Origin: Phoronis australis
Taxonomy: Eukaryota > Phoronida > Phoronidae
DNA length: 64,000 nt
Assembly (NCBI GenBank): GCA_002633005.1
Contig: NMRA01000499.1
Span: forward strand, 60,001 to 124,000
Direction of reading: 5' to 3'
Below the pieces are notes generated by a model, which made no database searches, had not been told where the DNA came from, and saw only the letters and a program-made list of their open reading frames with translations. Within the stretch, counting starts at the first letter, position 1. The number at the start of each line of letters is the position of its first letter. Position numbers and translations under genes: made by a program. Positions 25,101 to 40,100 of the stretch are shown in pieces.

Positions 25101-28100
25101 TATGTTAACGTAATTTTTCATTAAATTCGTAAGAAAATTTTCAGAAACTTTTGAAAAGTACACATATGAATGAGGTGAAAAACGTCATCTTTTCATGTTA
25201 TGTTTTTTAGGAAGTTGGTAATCAAAAAGCAAGACATCAAGGAATTCAAAGTCGAGGTAAGAAGTGTAGGTTGTATCAATTAAAGCCCAATTATAACGAT
25301 CAATAAGAAAATTACGGAGAAGTTCAAAAAAGGGACTGCAAAATCTTGGGCAGTTAGCGGTGTAAACATGACGATACTACGGAAAATTTGTGAAATATGA
25401 GCGCACGCTGACATAGCTTGTCTACGTCACATGATAACGCAGATTACATGGCTGTCTCGCGGCGAGAAAATTTAGCCAAAATTACGTGTTCTCACTGAAA
25501 GTACAAGGCAAAGTCTTCCTTTTTAGCCAGGTCATAGCGTTACTGAACTCTGCCCTGCGTTACACGTTAAGTGTCAGGGAGCCACATACCCAGAGAGGTA
25601 CGTCCAGTGGGGGTCTTAGAACTAAATTAATCATTTCTGTAAGGCTTCAGAAAGTTTCTTCGACAACATTTCCCTTGAAGTTCTAAATACTGGAAATGGT
25701 CGTTATTTCTTAATTGCACATTCGCCATTGTTATCACCTTGATAAATGAAACATCAGTACACTTCAATTTAGATAAATGGCGTCATCAAACTCAAGCGGA
25801 AGTTCAAAGTTCACACAAAGGGTGACAAGAGTGAGAAGGTTGAAGTTATGATCAGTAGCTCTAAAGGCAAAATCGACATACCAGTGATGATATTTGATGA
25901 CGTTCTTAAGAAAGACGTCATGATGCATCTGAACTATGACTTCGCGCAGTACATCAATGCAAACATAGAATTCGAAGCAGTTCAGTCCAAATTTGAATTC
26001 GACATATTCGAAGAGGGCATTTTGAACATGAGTAAGTACACCTGTTTGCAAATTGACTTTCTGTTTTTGGATTAATCCTGACGATTTCTGATATCTAACT
26101 ACATGGGTAACTATGTTGAGAAACGATTTGAATGGCTCTCACAAATTAAATCTCACCATGGTTTTACAATAATTGTCCCTATCAATCCCTCGATGCAGAT
26201 CAGCATTAGGTGCAACAGCTGACTTTCGAAATAGCCGCGCCATATTGAAATTCACTTACCCGCCAGACGGCGACCGGGTCTTTGGTGGACAGGCGTTCAG
26301 CGCCACCTACAGATCACATGTAATGCGGACGGGAGGTAGTTCCACCTAATGGTATAATCAGCGTTTTAACACCATTGCTGCTATTGCCGGGAATTTTCCA
26401 CTACTGTTCGGTGGGATGTACTGTTGTCTTACGAAAAAGGTAAACATTTTGAAATACCAATGGATGAACAACAAGGACATCATGTTCCATAATTTCGATA
26501 CCAGCAGGTGTCAAACAATTAAAATATAATAAATGAACTGGAACTAGTCAAATAATAGGAGGGAATGACAATGGAATTGATTCCTCTGCTTCTTAATTAA
26601 TTAATCATTAAGTAGTAGTTGAGTTTCTGTCCACCAAATCTGAGTCGTGATCAATGGAAGTCACTTTCGTGCTCTCATTACTCTAGAGAGCGTCAATATG
26701 GAAAGTCGCCTGTTATAGAACCAGGATAACCTGTGGTATTCATGAGGAAGTGGTGGGTGACATTTTCAGCTTTCACTCGGCAATCAGACGGCAGCTTGAT
26801 GATGGATCACCAATACACACAAATCAACACGACAGCTGTGGACCCTGTGTACGACTTTTGGTCTGTTCTTTCGCGAGCCCAAGTGGATTTCAAAACTAAG
26901 GTAAGGAAAAATTCGACGGCAACAATGAATTTGGATACATCTAAAATTATACGATGAGTTTTAGAACTATTTAAATTTGTCAATGGATTTGACTTAACAT
27001 CGACTGGCACAACGCAATACAACGAAACAGTTTCCTACGATAATGGCCTGATACAACGTAACCGAATTTTGAGAACCAGTTTTCTCATCTGAATAACAGG
27101 CATCAAACTGATTCTCAAAATACGAGCAAGTTATATCAGACCGTACTGTACCCTGACTGCTGAACATAAGGGAATGGTACCTGTTACGTGAGTATGGATC
27201 TGAAGTTCAGAAGAATCATAACTAAAACATAGCTATTGCTTGAATCTGTGTCCTAAGTAAATATATAAAGGCTGTTGGATGATATTTGAGAAGCTTGAAA
27301 GTGAAAAAGTGACGTGGAAGACGATGTGAAATTTATCATCGTCCTCTGTGGACTGTTTGACGAGGCGGAGGATGTTATCCGGTTATGGAGCAGCAGTTGG
27401 ATTCTGTTTTTGTTCCAGTCACAGATACAGGCGTGAAAACAAATTACAAGTGTATTGGCTAATGATGTCATATTTACCACACTATTTCACGAGCGGACAA
27501 TTTATTTGCAAGATTTTTGAATAATAATCCATTGGTGTTACAGTTCTACAATTTTGGGGTGTGAAAAAAGGCTTCAGCGCCGTAAAAGAGGTTATTGTAG
27601 CTTACAACTCGAGTAGAACGCAATATTTTAAGAAATAATTTACCACCGATTATAGGTCCCTTATGGCTACATTTGAGCCAAATTTGACGGAAGACAGCTG
27701 ACGCCCACCTTGCCGCTGAGTGGCTGGCCATCCTCTCGCGGACAAGTAATTAAGAATAATCTGAACTCAGATTATTGTTTCTTTCAACAGTTAGACCTTG
27801 ACTTCACCATAAGTTGGGCCGATCAAACTCGTGAAATCGACGGGAAGGAGATTTTCTTATTTCAGCTAGGAACTAACATGAAGTATAAAGTTGGGTAAGT
27901 AGCATAAGCAGCAGCATACCTTAGTATACTTTTATGAAGTTACAAGTCTTCTTAATTATAATAATAAATAATCTGAGGATATTGTACTGCAACAAAAATT
28001 ATCGCGTTGATTATACTTAAATTCGTCGAACTCTTTCCTTTTTTAAAAAAAACTCGTTTCTCAATTCTTAAGTTTTTTGTGTCGATGGCCTCTGGCCCAT

Positions 28101-31100
28101 AGGCACATTCACACATGCAGCCAACGTATTAAAACTATTTCTCTTTTTCGATGACCATCTTCACCTTGTAGACAAGGCGACTTATTTATGTGTTATTTTA
28201 CACCGTCAGTCTTGCTGGTCATCACATATTACTGAAAAAATCTCGAATTCCAAAACTGCGCCGGAATCTATGTTCCACGTCCTACATGTATAGCAAGTAA
28301 GGAAAGCTGGGTATCACTTGGAAATTTTGTCGCCGTGTTCCTCAGCCACAGTAGCATAGCTTTAACAGGCTGAGCTTTGCATCTTGTTAGGCAATTTGTG
28401 ACTACACATCTTTCGAATTTTCTATCAACCTTTTAAGTTACTGGTCTTGCAGGTTCGTGGTGCGCCGCATATGAGCCTATTGAAATGAAAAATAAAAATT
28501 TCTCCGCGGTTTTGAATGCCTCTTTGGCTGTTTATAAGGAGGGTAACACGGAAAGCGTCAGTGACATGCTTTAACAAGAACGCTTATCGAAGATGTTTAA
28601 AGGATCTAGCCTATTTTTAAACGGTCATAGCCTTCCTTCTTGTATTGCTGATTCATTCCGTACTATTCAAGAAGACTTATTGTATCTTATGGGCATTCAT
28701 AAAACGATTTGTTTTATAAGACATACATCCATCCATATGGATATAGTAAATGATTGCGTTCTTTCGAACTGTACTTTTTTCGTTGAAGATCTTTAGCGGT
28801 CGAGCCCTCCTTAGGACGTTCCTTAGGCACATAAATGTGTCCTAACTAACGTTCGGGAATGTGTCACTTCGGCTATGAAAATGTGTACGTCTAAAGGAAA
28901 CAGATAGGGATACACTAAGTCTGAGGAATTGCTCCTCACAGAGTCCATAAACATGTGTTACAATGCACTTGGGTCATGCCTTGAAACACATGCATGTGTG
29001 TGAGAAAATATTATTTCCTGAACAATGACAACAACAACATTTTATTTTTCGCAAACTGGACGCTATATGAAATGTGTATCAACACTTCAGATTATCCCAG
29101 AAAGTGGATTTTTCCACCTACATCTACGGCTACGGAACAGTCTGCATGCGACCAACTCACGACTTACGGTTGTCCTCAGAAGTTTCTCAGTCGTCGTTAG
29201 AGTACAAAGTGCTGGGCAAGATCTTCTGGTAAGACGTAATAAAAAATAACACATAAACGTGATAATTAGTATGTGGCGATGTACATTTTCACCTCCGGTA
29301 ATTCTTCTATGGGAGCGTCCACATATTACGTCATCCCAAATTTGGCACTTTTTACTGCCCTCTCCTCCCACTCTGCCATTACCCGTCATCATGATATAAA
29401 AAACCCGCCCACTATTTAATTACATCATCACTGCCAACCTCCCGCCCCCTGCTGTTGGAAGGACCGACAGTTCGTTAGAGATTCCGTCTTTGATTCTACT
29501 GACAATGTCTCTTTATAATCGTAAGTTGTATTTGCCGCTGTCGTATTCAGCATTGAAATAACGTACGCATTTCAACTATCAAATTTAATGAATGTTTCCA
29601 TACCTTACTACGTCACAGTTGTAGGATAGGGCTGGGAAAACAAAATATTTTAATAAGGGTGGCCTTTTATGGCCCACATATTTATATGTGGGTGCATATT
29701 GCCGTGATCCCTGTCCGGGCGTCCTTGCAGGATCTTAATGAGATGTGTTTCTATGGAGCTGGCGACAGACGACGACGAATTTCGGGCCGATCCCCTAGTG
29801 GCAATTTCAGTTTTTTTTTGTTTACCTCTGTATCTTTAAAATTCCTTGATGGATCTTCGTGAAATTTGGCAACGTCTTCTAATTTTCAGACGGACTTGAC
29901 GTATTTTACGCCACATGGTGACCATATTTTATTTTTAGTACGTTTTTTTCGTCTGCCTTTCTGTCTGCCAAACCAATCTTAGGATGATTATCATGAACAT
30001 TGGCAGGTTTGTTCCTGATGAGAAGACGGTAAATGACTTGATTTTCGGACGTGTTTCAATGCTCTGGCGCCCCCTGGTTGCAATTTTATTTTTTGCGTCC
30101 ATGCTTTATCTCCTTTTAAGTAGTTAAAACATGTCGACAAGTTTCAGACCAGTCCAACTACAGCTGTACCCCTAGTGATAATTTTATTTTTTACGTTTGC
30201 TAAACTACAGCTGTACCCCTAGTGATAATTTATTTTTTACGTTTGCTTTTTATTTTTAACTTAAAAATTAATGGATGTATTTTTGTGAAATTTGGCAAAT
30301 ATTTTTCTATTAAGGAGACAACAATGCCTTTTTATTTTCCGGTGGATTCAACATATTCTGTGCTGCCTAGTAGCTATTGTTATTATTTTGAGTTCGTTTT
30401 TGGCGTCCGCCTCGTATCGGCCAAACTGCTCAAAGGATCATTTTTAAACTCAGAGCTGTTGTGTTCCGGGTGAGAAGACTATGACTGACGTTGATTGTCG
30501 GATGAGTCTGACAACTGTGGCGTCCCCTAGTGGTGATTTCGTATTTTTTAGATCATGGCTGTAGCTCCTGATTCCTTTGCAGAATATTTGTGATTTTTTA
30601 AGGTGTTTTTCTGCAAATGTGGCAATGATTAACCGCCGGCTTTTTGGACGACTTTGACTACCGCTGTGCCCCTATTGACAATATTAATTTCTACGTTTGC
30701 CTCTTTGGAGGCCCTTAGCGGATTTTCATGAAATGTGTCAAATATTTTTTATTAGAGATTACGCCTTCCCAATGTCGAACGGGTTCGACGTACTTTTCGC
30801 CATCTAATGGTATTTTATGATACTAAAACATCCTGGGAGCCACTCCCTTTGCGGAGCAGTCTCGAGCGTATTTCAACTCTCCGCGTTGCTCTTGTAATAT
30901 TAAGTTACAACACTGTGGTCAGTCGCCACTGAATCGGCAATCTGGGGTGCAAAACCTGACAAATTTAACAATAAACTTGAAGTATAGTAAGAAAGCAAGA
31001 TACAGTGACATGTAATGTGGTGGAGATATTCCAATAAAACCACTAGATGACGTCATGATGAGTGTAACCCCCTCCCCCTGTCACAAATCGTCATCTTTCC

Positions 31101-34100
31101 AAGCCCCCTCCCCTCGAGTGATGACTTAATATGTGACCGCTCCCTTAACAGAATTAACGGTCATGGCAGGAAAGCGGTATTTTGTCTGGTTACTCTTGTC
31201 TTATACTGTATTTGTAAAAATGCGTCATTTCATTGCTACTGGCGAAGAGTTCACACCGTGCCGTCTGCGAACAAAACTGTTGAAAACCTTGCCGATATTT
31301 TCTAGTTCCTATGATTAGAATTGCGAGCTTTGTCTGGCAATAAATACGTCTTTCTCGTTCCTAAGATCCAGACGGGGGCACAATTTTTGTAACATACGTT
31401 ACTTTGTTCCAGTTTCTTTAATTACTGACAAAATAATGTGTCGTACTATCTTTTCTAATTGCCTCACACTTCCCCTTCTTTCCCACAGGTGGGGCAGTTT
31501 ATATCCAGCAATGACCACCATTACACATATTAGAAATGAGACTGAGTTTTTACTTTGTCAAGACCCTATAGAGGAGACATCTTGTTGCTTTGTACAGCTA
31601 GCCGGCGCTGCAGAGTATAATGCAGACAAGACACCGGAGCAAGCGTGCGGTAAAATCATTTTCGCGGTGGAGAGGGGCTTCGATGAATTCGTCACGTAAG
31701 TTAAATCGTACAATGTTAATACAATAAAAGCACTCCCGTGAGCTTATACGAAGCAAAGACACCATGAACAATCACGATCTGTAGAGACGACGAATCTTGT
31801 TCTCTGACACCATGGTTGGTACCGGGGATGGGATCAAAGATCATGACACCGTTAAATATACCGTAACCACTGGGCAACAGGTAAATGAAAGCACTTGGCG
31901 AAATCGAATGATAACTTAGAGGTGAGGTAGACGACACAACAAATAAAACAACCACTACCCCGACGCCTATTACATCAACGTACCATAAATGAAAAACGCC
32001 TAGTGGTGCATTCAAGAATTATTCAATGAAAGACAGTCATCAAATCATTAAAAAAAATCAAATCACTCAAGAACGGTAAATCATAGCGAGAAAGTAGAAG
32101 CACTGCAGATAGCACTTGAAGGGATGTGTTTACAAACCGAATTTGAGAAGGTTCGGTCTAAGGATCGTGTAGTTAGAGCTCCAAAAACATTATTCAAAAA
32201 TGGCCGTAACAGCGCCATCTTGCCTCTAATTTTTCCCACACACACCAGAGCCCTCGAAATATTGATTAGATAAACAATGTACGAAAAGTTAATGTTGATC
32301 AAATCAAAAAATGCAATCACTAACTCGAATATGATAGGGCAGCAAAATAAGATCAGTTGTCTGAACAGTAAATCTCGAATATCTCAAAAACGATAAGTCG
32401 TAGAGAGAAACTGAGACCAGAGTGCAGATAGTGCTTGGGGAGATCTATCCATGTACCGATTTTCAGAAAGATCCGTCAAGGGACGCCGGAGATACGTCAC
32501 GAAAACCCATTCAATTATCGAGCAGTCACCTGACTATCTCGAATAACTCGGAAACGATAAGTTCTAGAGAAATACAAATATTGCACGTTCCCCATAACTC
32601 TTGAAGCGATCTATCCACCGAAAAAATAGAAAAATCCAAGCCAAAAGAACTAAACCATGGCTCTACAAACCAAAAACGTGAAGAATGGCCTCCACGTCAA
32701 CCTCTCGCGTCCCATTTCAACCGAAAACAGCATATGCACGATATACGGGTTTTGGGTTTTGTGTAAATTCCACTATGCTCAGACAGGAAATACGACCTGT
32801 TTCTTGCCATCAAAGAAACAAACAAACAAACAAAAATTATAACAAAGCAGAAGACTAGGGGAATTTTCATTTCACCAAGTAATTATGCACAAACGAATTA
32901 TCATGAAAACTATACAAAGCAGCAATAATGTATACATACATACGTTGTCATGTACACGAAATTACACAAACAGTACAAGCAGTTTTTCGTAATTACCGTA
33001 ATTACGCATATATCATGGACAGGTGGCGATACTGCCGACAATTCACAGTTGAATTTGGGCAATATGACCAGGATTTACAGTAAATAAAATATTGACAACA
33101 GTAATACAGTACCCAAGAATAAACTCAGATATACATTGAAATTTTATTAAAAAATAGGATGAAAACTTGTTTGTCTTAAGATGCTACGACCAGAGTCCCC
33201 GCCACTGGGAAGGAGACAAGAGGTCTCTGAGGTACTAGGAATAGGTAAATATTCAGTCCAGTAGACCAACCTCATTCTCAATATAGTATGAACTTCCTGG
33301 ATCAGGCTCAAGACCTGCATTTTGTTAACCAAAACAAGTACTTTAAATGAGAGTGTGGTGGCCATGTTGAAATGCCGTGACATTTTAGGCCAACTATTTG
33401 TGGCACCTAAGATATGCTTTTTACATTAAACTTTTTGAATTTATAGACTAACCAAAAACTCAAAATTACTCAGTCGACTTTTTTAAAATCTAGTACGGCG
33501 TGTAGTTACTATGGTGATAGCAATGGTTACCAAGTCTAATTTCGAAAAACTCGTCAAAACTGACACAAACTTTCATGCTTTTACCACAAAGTGGATAATT
33601 TTGATTTTCTTAGATATTTGACTTAATGTACAAACTTGTCGATATGGTCGCGCAGAACCTTAACAGCTCTACTACATAGCTTTTTAAGTAACAAAGCATG
33701 ATACCCTTTTGGCGGTTTAGCGTCGCCTGATGGCATTTGGAAATTCTCGAACCTTTTCTTATTTTAGCAAGTACACTATGCTTAAGAAATTTAAGCTGGT
33801 TTCCGAATTTCATTTCAGAAAAATGACCCAAGTGAAATCGAACAAGATTCTGTTCAAAAACGAGGAGCATTCAGAAAAATGGTGTGGATCGTTGAACAAC
33901 CCCTGTGCAGATTGTCGCAAGGATGTCGCCGGGTATACACCGCCGGAACTGTGCGCTGATCGTCATATGTCGTTCGACATGTCGGAGACAATCAGGACCC
34001 TTGCAGAATTAGTGATAAAAGACCCCAAATTGAAAAATCGTACGTGATTATAAACTCTAGCCATGAAAATTTGCTGTCAATTACGCGCAACATAGAATTA

Positions 34101-37100
34101 ATTATGCTGTACATCTTTTCAGTCAATTCGTTACAACGTAATGTCTTTCGACTGTAGAGATTATTTTAACATTGTGTTTAGATTACAAATTAATGTGCAG
34201 GGCACTGATACTGACATTGTGACTTTTTCAAGGGAAGCTGATGGTTATTAACGCCTTTGACGAGCCGACTGACTTGAACCCCACAGGAAAGTTTGAACCG
34301 ACTTCCATCCACACGGAAGGTAGAGGCGCCCAGATAGCAATCTCAAGAGAGCTAACGGTCGACGAAATGAACTACAAATTCACCACAATGCCGAATGAAG
34401 ATAAGAATGCAGAACTAATGCGCAGACTTGGTCAAATGGCAGTCATGGCGGAGTTTGACTACGTCAAGATTTACACAGACTACGTGCATGTTGGTGTAAA
34501 GCATGGTTCGTGGAAAACTGGAGATACCTGGTCGAATGATTATTTTGCAACTCTGATCAATTCAAGTAAGTTTGTTGAAGCTCTGAAGGGCTAGTACTAT
34601 TCGGCAGTAACGTTATCGCACATTTTAGGGAAAGTCGATCGGTGGGAAACGTCCACAATTTGGCATCGTCCTCGTGATGCAGGAGCCTACTCCTGTAGCT
34701 AGGGTAGTAACGATTCGTGGCTGTCTGATGGAGAGGGGTTGGCAGTGCCGAGGCACTGGGTGTTAACGGGAAAAGTCCGTTTTGTGGTGCAACGATGGTG
34801 TTGACAGTAATAATGGCTACTAATAGAAATTAATATACATAGTCATTCAGTTGATATGACAAAAATAAGTTCCATCATCAGTCGCACATCTCATCGCTGT
34901 TATATTTTCTTTTCGAATAAAATGGACAACGTCGAAATTTAACAAAGTTTCTATCCACAAAACCGTGACTAAATATAAATATCATTTTGGATGAAACGCG
35001 TTTCAGTCACGGTAAATTCTCGACAACTTTGCCGAAATCGCGACAACTTGCCTTGCAGGAGCACTTACAAACCAATTAGCGGCTTGGTGCACTAACGTCA
35101 CATTCAACTCTGACTTACGCTCGACAAAAGTACCATTTTATTTCGACAAATGTTAGACCAAGTTGCTAAATAATCCTGCAAGGCGTTCGTCCATGCTTTG
35201 AAGAGTCTTACACACCTCTGTCAAAGTCTGTCTAGTTCATCTTGAAAACTTCTGTATATTATAATACTGTTGAGTTCTACTCTCGGTCAATTTGTTGATT
35301 TTCAGACCCCTAAGTATCAGTGCCGGATTACACTAGATAACAAAACTGACCGAGAGTGAAAGTCAGTTATTGTTTCATTTTTACCTTCCACCAACTAAGT
35401 TATTCATGGAAGGAGGCTCTAATTCTTTTGAAGTTATAAGTGTTCAATATGGAGAATCATGGTCTCTGAATATCTCCTAAATATTTAATTTTTACTTATG
35501 GAAGCTACGGCACTTATGTGTTAACAGGCATTAGCTATGATGTTCATCAAAAGGTAGAATGTAAAACCAGCATACAGGAAGTTGTTTGGGGTCTGTTTCA
35601 TGAAAAGTGACGTCAGACTTAGGACATAAATTAGGTCTTATGCTCCCAATTCACAATTACTGAATAAGTGACAAGCATCGTAATTGTTGGCAGGTCACAA
35701 CATCAAAATAATTCATGCAAATTATCTCAGTAACTAGAAGTAATGGGTATATTGTGAGGGAATTTGTATTTTTGTCAAAGCGAGATGTAATAATTTTTCA
35801 GAAATAGTTGTGTGGAGCGTAAGACCAAATTTATCTCTTCAATCACCTTTCATAAGACAGACCCCAGGACTCTCACGTAACGTTTTTCCTCACACCGTCC
35901 AAAGCTGACGTGCGATCAGTAACACCAGGACCTACGCTAGGGCCTAGCTATAGCCAAAGTCACATGTTCTTATGTAAAATACAGGGCAATATCTCACGTA
36001 ATCTCGCGAGGTCTTGCTTTTTAGTGAGGTCCTAGCGTTACTGGACGGGAGGCTGTTACATTCAGTCTCACTTCCTGTTTATCATCATTGTTGTCTTTCA
36101 GCGTACGCAGCCGGCATCTCTGTGGCCCAGTGCAGCAAGGCTTCAAACCTTTTTCCTAAACTCAAGCCCGGCATGAAGCGGCCCATACACTCGACAATGA
36201 CCACAGCCTGCGGCAAGATAACTCTACCCATCACTCGTTCCAACAAACAACAGTTCAAAGGGCAAGTGAAAAGATACGATGCAATAAGCGTTCCAAATCT
36301 GAAGTTGCAGCCAATTGCGTAACATCTGTGAAGTGTCGAAGCATGAATTCCCCCATGAATTCAGTTTAGTTGACCAAAGAAATAGAAAGTTGGGCTAGTT
36401 GTCCAAATTCCAGAATTTTGTAAAAGTGGTCCCATTTAGGCTTTTAGTTTTGAATAAGTTTACCTGCGAGTTTGTTTGAACTAATATCCGGTTTTGATGT
36501 CTTTTCCTCTCAATGAAATTTTCTCGTGTGTTGTTGTGCATAAAATAATCTGATTTCTATCAATTTCATGCAGCACGGTGGACGACACACAAATCCACGG
36601 TCATTACCTTTGGAACGTTTTAGTTTCGTGTCGCAATGTTCTTGAGCCTTTTTAAGATCAACTTATTCGAGCAGTTGCGCACTCAGCGATATGAACGATA
36701 CAAGGTTGTCTGTGAGATGGCAGATTTTCCAGAGAGTAATGCAATTTTTAATCAAAAACGTTAAGATCAATGAATGACAGACAATTTGAATTATGATCTA
36801 CGAATTGTATTTCTGTTGACGAATCTCTCGCTGGCGTTGATTTCCGGACTGATCCAAATACTGCCAAGCCCGTAATAGCAGTTTTAATGTTTGTTTCCGT
36901 CTTTCTCAATATCAAACAAATTCGGTGCCACTGTCATGGATATTGTTGGAAACAAAAGGTGTTGCGTTCTTATCGTAAATTTTATTTATAGAAATTATAA
37001 TAGAAGTTTTAACCTTCTCTTGAACTGAAATACGTCATTTTCAATGATCGAAACCTAAATCGTTGCATAAGTATCGCTCATTCAGATTTTTGTATGACAA

Positions 37101-40100
37101 TACTGCAGACTTCAGAGTTGGTATAACTTTTTATACCACAATATTAGCCTCGAATAGCCAATACAACCGTGTAATAACCCATTTAGTTATTTCACTAGTG
37201 AGATAACATTCTGGCGGGAACCGAGGCCGGTTTCTAACCCGGGCCGCAAGAGTTTCGAGTAATCGACTTTACCACTACACCACTCAGCGGCTGACGTCAT
37301 CGAATGTGAAAATAGAATACTTAAATGAGTACGCGCAACAATCACATGTTCAACACAGGGCATTGTACCGACATTTATACGCTATGAAAAATAAGACGCA
37401 TAATCTCCATAAAAACGATATTTTAATTCAGTGAATTTTTTCTCTCATGTTCTCTCACTTGTAAATCACCGATCTCCATTTTGAATGCGGGTATCGTATC
37501 GTCAGGATCCTCAGTTGCCAGTGGTAACCTACTTAGAAGACGATATTTTTCCGGTCGAAGCTTGGCCTGATAAAATGTGTAGTAAGCTATAATCGTTGCT
37601 AAACCTTAATTTATAGATTCATTCTATTTCTGTTTTGTTTAAATTTTCAATTGGTTTTGAGTAAAAGCATTATTTGACAAAAATAGCCCGACCCCGGGCC
37701 TCTGACATAGAAAGTAGTTACAAAGCCGAGGCGAGTCGAGAAAGGTAGATCGATTCATTGCAATGTTTCTCGTTCAGTATGTGGTATAAATAGATTATTA
37801 CATGCTCTCAATCGTTATCCCCGTTATCTAGAGCCCGAGTGGATTTTGGAGAATTATCGCCCGAGGGGTGTCAGCCCCGAGGGCTATAATTCTCCAAAAT
37901 CCACTCGGGCTCTAGAATACGGGGGATAACGACTTCGCCATGTAATAATCTATATATACCACTATTCCTCGTCACAAAACTACAAGTGGCTAAACCGATC
38001 GTTGCCGTCTTGAGGCTTGGGGACTAGGCTGCCTACATTTGCTAACCGTGTTGCCGTAGCAATCATTCGACTTTGACTCTGAAAAATGACCTGCCCAGAT
38101 ATGTCTCATGCACATTTCGTTCTCATGTATGTCTATACAGACAGGACCTGGCTGTTTTCGCACGGCTTCTGCGTATTGTGCGTCCCTTGTTCCATTTTTG
38201 GATACCCCCTAGTGGCTGTTTTCTTAGTTTGGTGTTTGGTTTTGGTATCCGCTTCCCTATCTCTCTCTTTACGATATAGTGCCGTAAATGAATTTCTAAA
38301 AGTGAACAGGGTAGGCGTCAATTATTACAGATTCAACAATGACTGTGATCATATGAATGTAAATGTCATTGGTCTTGTCCTCACCAACATCGTTGTAGAG
38401 TATGTAGCGTCACCTATTGTTCACTATAGGCAGTTCCGCTTCCGTTCATCAACGAAGTCTCGTGTTGTGTTTTTTATCTACTGGATTATCGGCAATAATC
38501 CTAGCCATCGTTCATGCAAATACACTACAATCTTCATTCCACGTCATTCGTCATTATTGTCTCTGCAATTACCGTTGCAGTTCCATTGACACTGAACGCC
38601 ATTGAATTTATCATATTTGTCATTGACACCACTGCCATTGTGTCATCACCGTGAATAACGCCATCCCTACAGCCAAACCGTTATCAATGCCATTTTTTTA
38701 ACTAGATTTGTTTCTTTTTCTTCAGCTTATACTACTATCCGTTTAACGATGTCTTCTTCACAAACCCAAAGCGAAACGACGAATGGTGCGGAATGCAGGG
38801 CAGACGCTGTATCGACTGTCGAATCCATACCGGAAGTTTAAATGTACTTCCTTACGAACGTTGTAGAGATCGTGTGATGACTCGCAGTCTAGCTTTCAGG
38901 TTGAATTGTTTACTAGTTATTCGTTCTTGTTGATTGTAAAACTTCGTATGAATTCACACAACTTTTAGCAGTTATGAGCTAAACAAAACAGGCAGACCTC
39001 ATGATTGTGCACCTTTTTGTAACGGTATGGAATTACTTGAGGAATATTTCTTGTCGTTGAGTAACGTGCTTCAGTCTATAATTTTTGTGCTAAATGGTGA
39101 GTGAGGACGGAATTGCTCTTCTTTCTTAACTACGAAACAGCGAACAAAACTGATCACACATTCTCTTGTTTGCCTCTGTACACCCTGGCTAGCTAATAAA
39201 TGAAGTGACCTTTACTGCTTTTTAGACTGCGTCGTTTGGCAAAGCTTGTTGATGAGATGTGGGAAGGAGCCAACAAGCTGGTTGTTGAGCGGGCATGGTT
39301 TGAGCCTACAGCAACTACTACTGTCGAAAAAAAACCCGCTGCTCACCATCTTACGGGACAGTAAGTACGCTGTGTAGTCGTCTAGTGTAAGTTGTTAACG
39401 AAATGTTTGTTTATGAACAGCACATCGGACATTACAGATGGTTGTGGATTTACAAATCTGACAATAATGATCCGTCTGTTAAACTGTCAGAATAAATATT
39501 GCTTATGTAATTAATGGAGTTAGTTTCAAATGTGAAGTTGTCAAAAAGTTGTGCATATGTACTTTTAAAACCATTGGTCAAACATGTTCACATGTGCTTT
39601 TGATGTTTACAGCTAAGTGTTCCGCACTGGTCCATATACAGGTCTGCGTTTTGGCTGCCATAATTGTTTGATCGAAATAACATCTGTAGTTCAGACGTTT
39701 TGTGTGTTAGGAGAGGATTGCAGTTCACTCATGTTAGTTGACACCAGTTTCGTTTCTGTACTTTTACAATTGATATCTACATGTATGTTATGCTTGAGAC
39801 ATAACAACAGGCATAACTTGCATGTGCTGCGTTAGCTTAACTGAGTCGCGACAAGTGTTTTGCTTTATTGCTGAGCGCGCTTTTGATTTCAGGGCGCTCT
39901 GGCTTAACCTGACCGGGTCCGACGGGCAAAGTAAACTTAATAAGTTGGGTCATCTTGCTCAGTGTGCCGGCTTTGATTTTGTCGAGCACCCTCTATCTCT
40001 TGAACCTCACCTTAGAGTGTGCGTCAAGAAAGAAGGCTCAACTACGCCAGTTGTTGTAGCCTTTCCAACCGCGCATATACAGTCCACATCAAGACCGTTC

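Larger units (their letters stand above)
21959..25210. other. Intron 3 of gene 2
   Basis: Phase 2. Holds the CCTAGTGG array at 22150-23260, then AT-rich DNA. A tRNA-like stretch (GGTGTAATGGTAGC near 24107, GGTTCAAA near 24162) may be a decayed SINE head. The 120-codon minus ORF at 23248-23610 has no recognised domain. Confidence 0.6.
27895..31488. other. Intron 7 of gene 2
   Basis: Phase 2, 3.6 kb. 27895-29310 shows nothing recognisable; 29311-31144 is the TIR-bounded element below. Confidence 0.6.

Noticed and set aside
36102-36322. Hint (Hedgehog autoprocessing) domain after Hedge-like 1
   Set aside because: No Gly-Cys-Phe cleavage junction or Hint motifs are visible in exon 11 or later exons.
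38086-38589. 167-codon hydrophobic ORF before exon 12, considered as a first exon of a separate gene
   Set aside because: It contains a fragment of the CCTAGTGG repeat (about 38195-38215), overlaps other frames equally open, and has no credible signal peptide; phase-matched splicing from 36318 explains exon 12 better.
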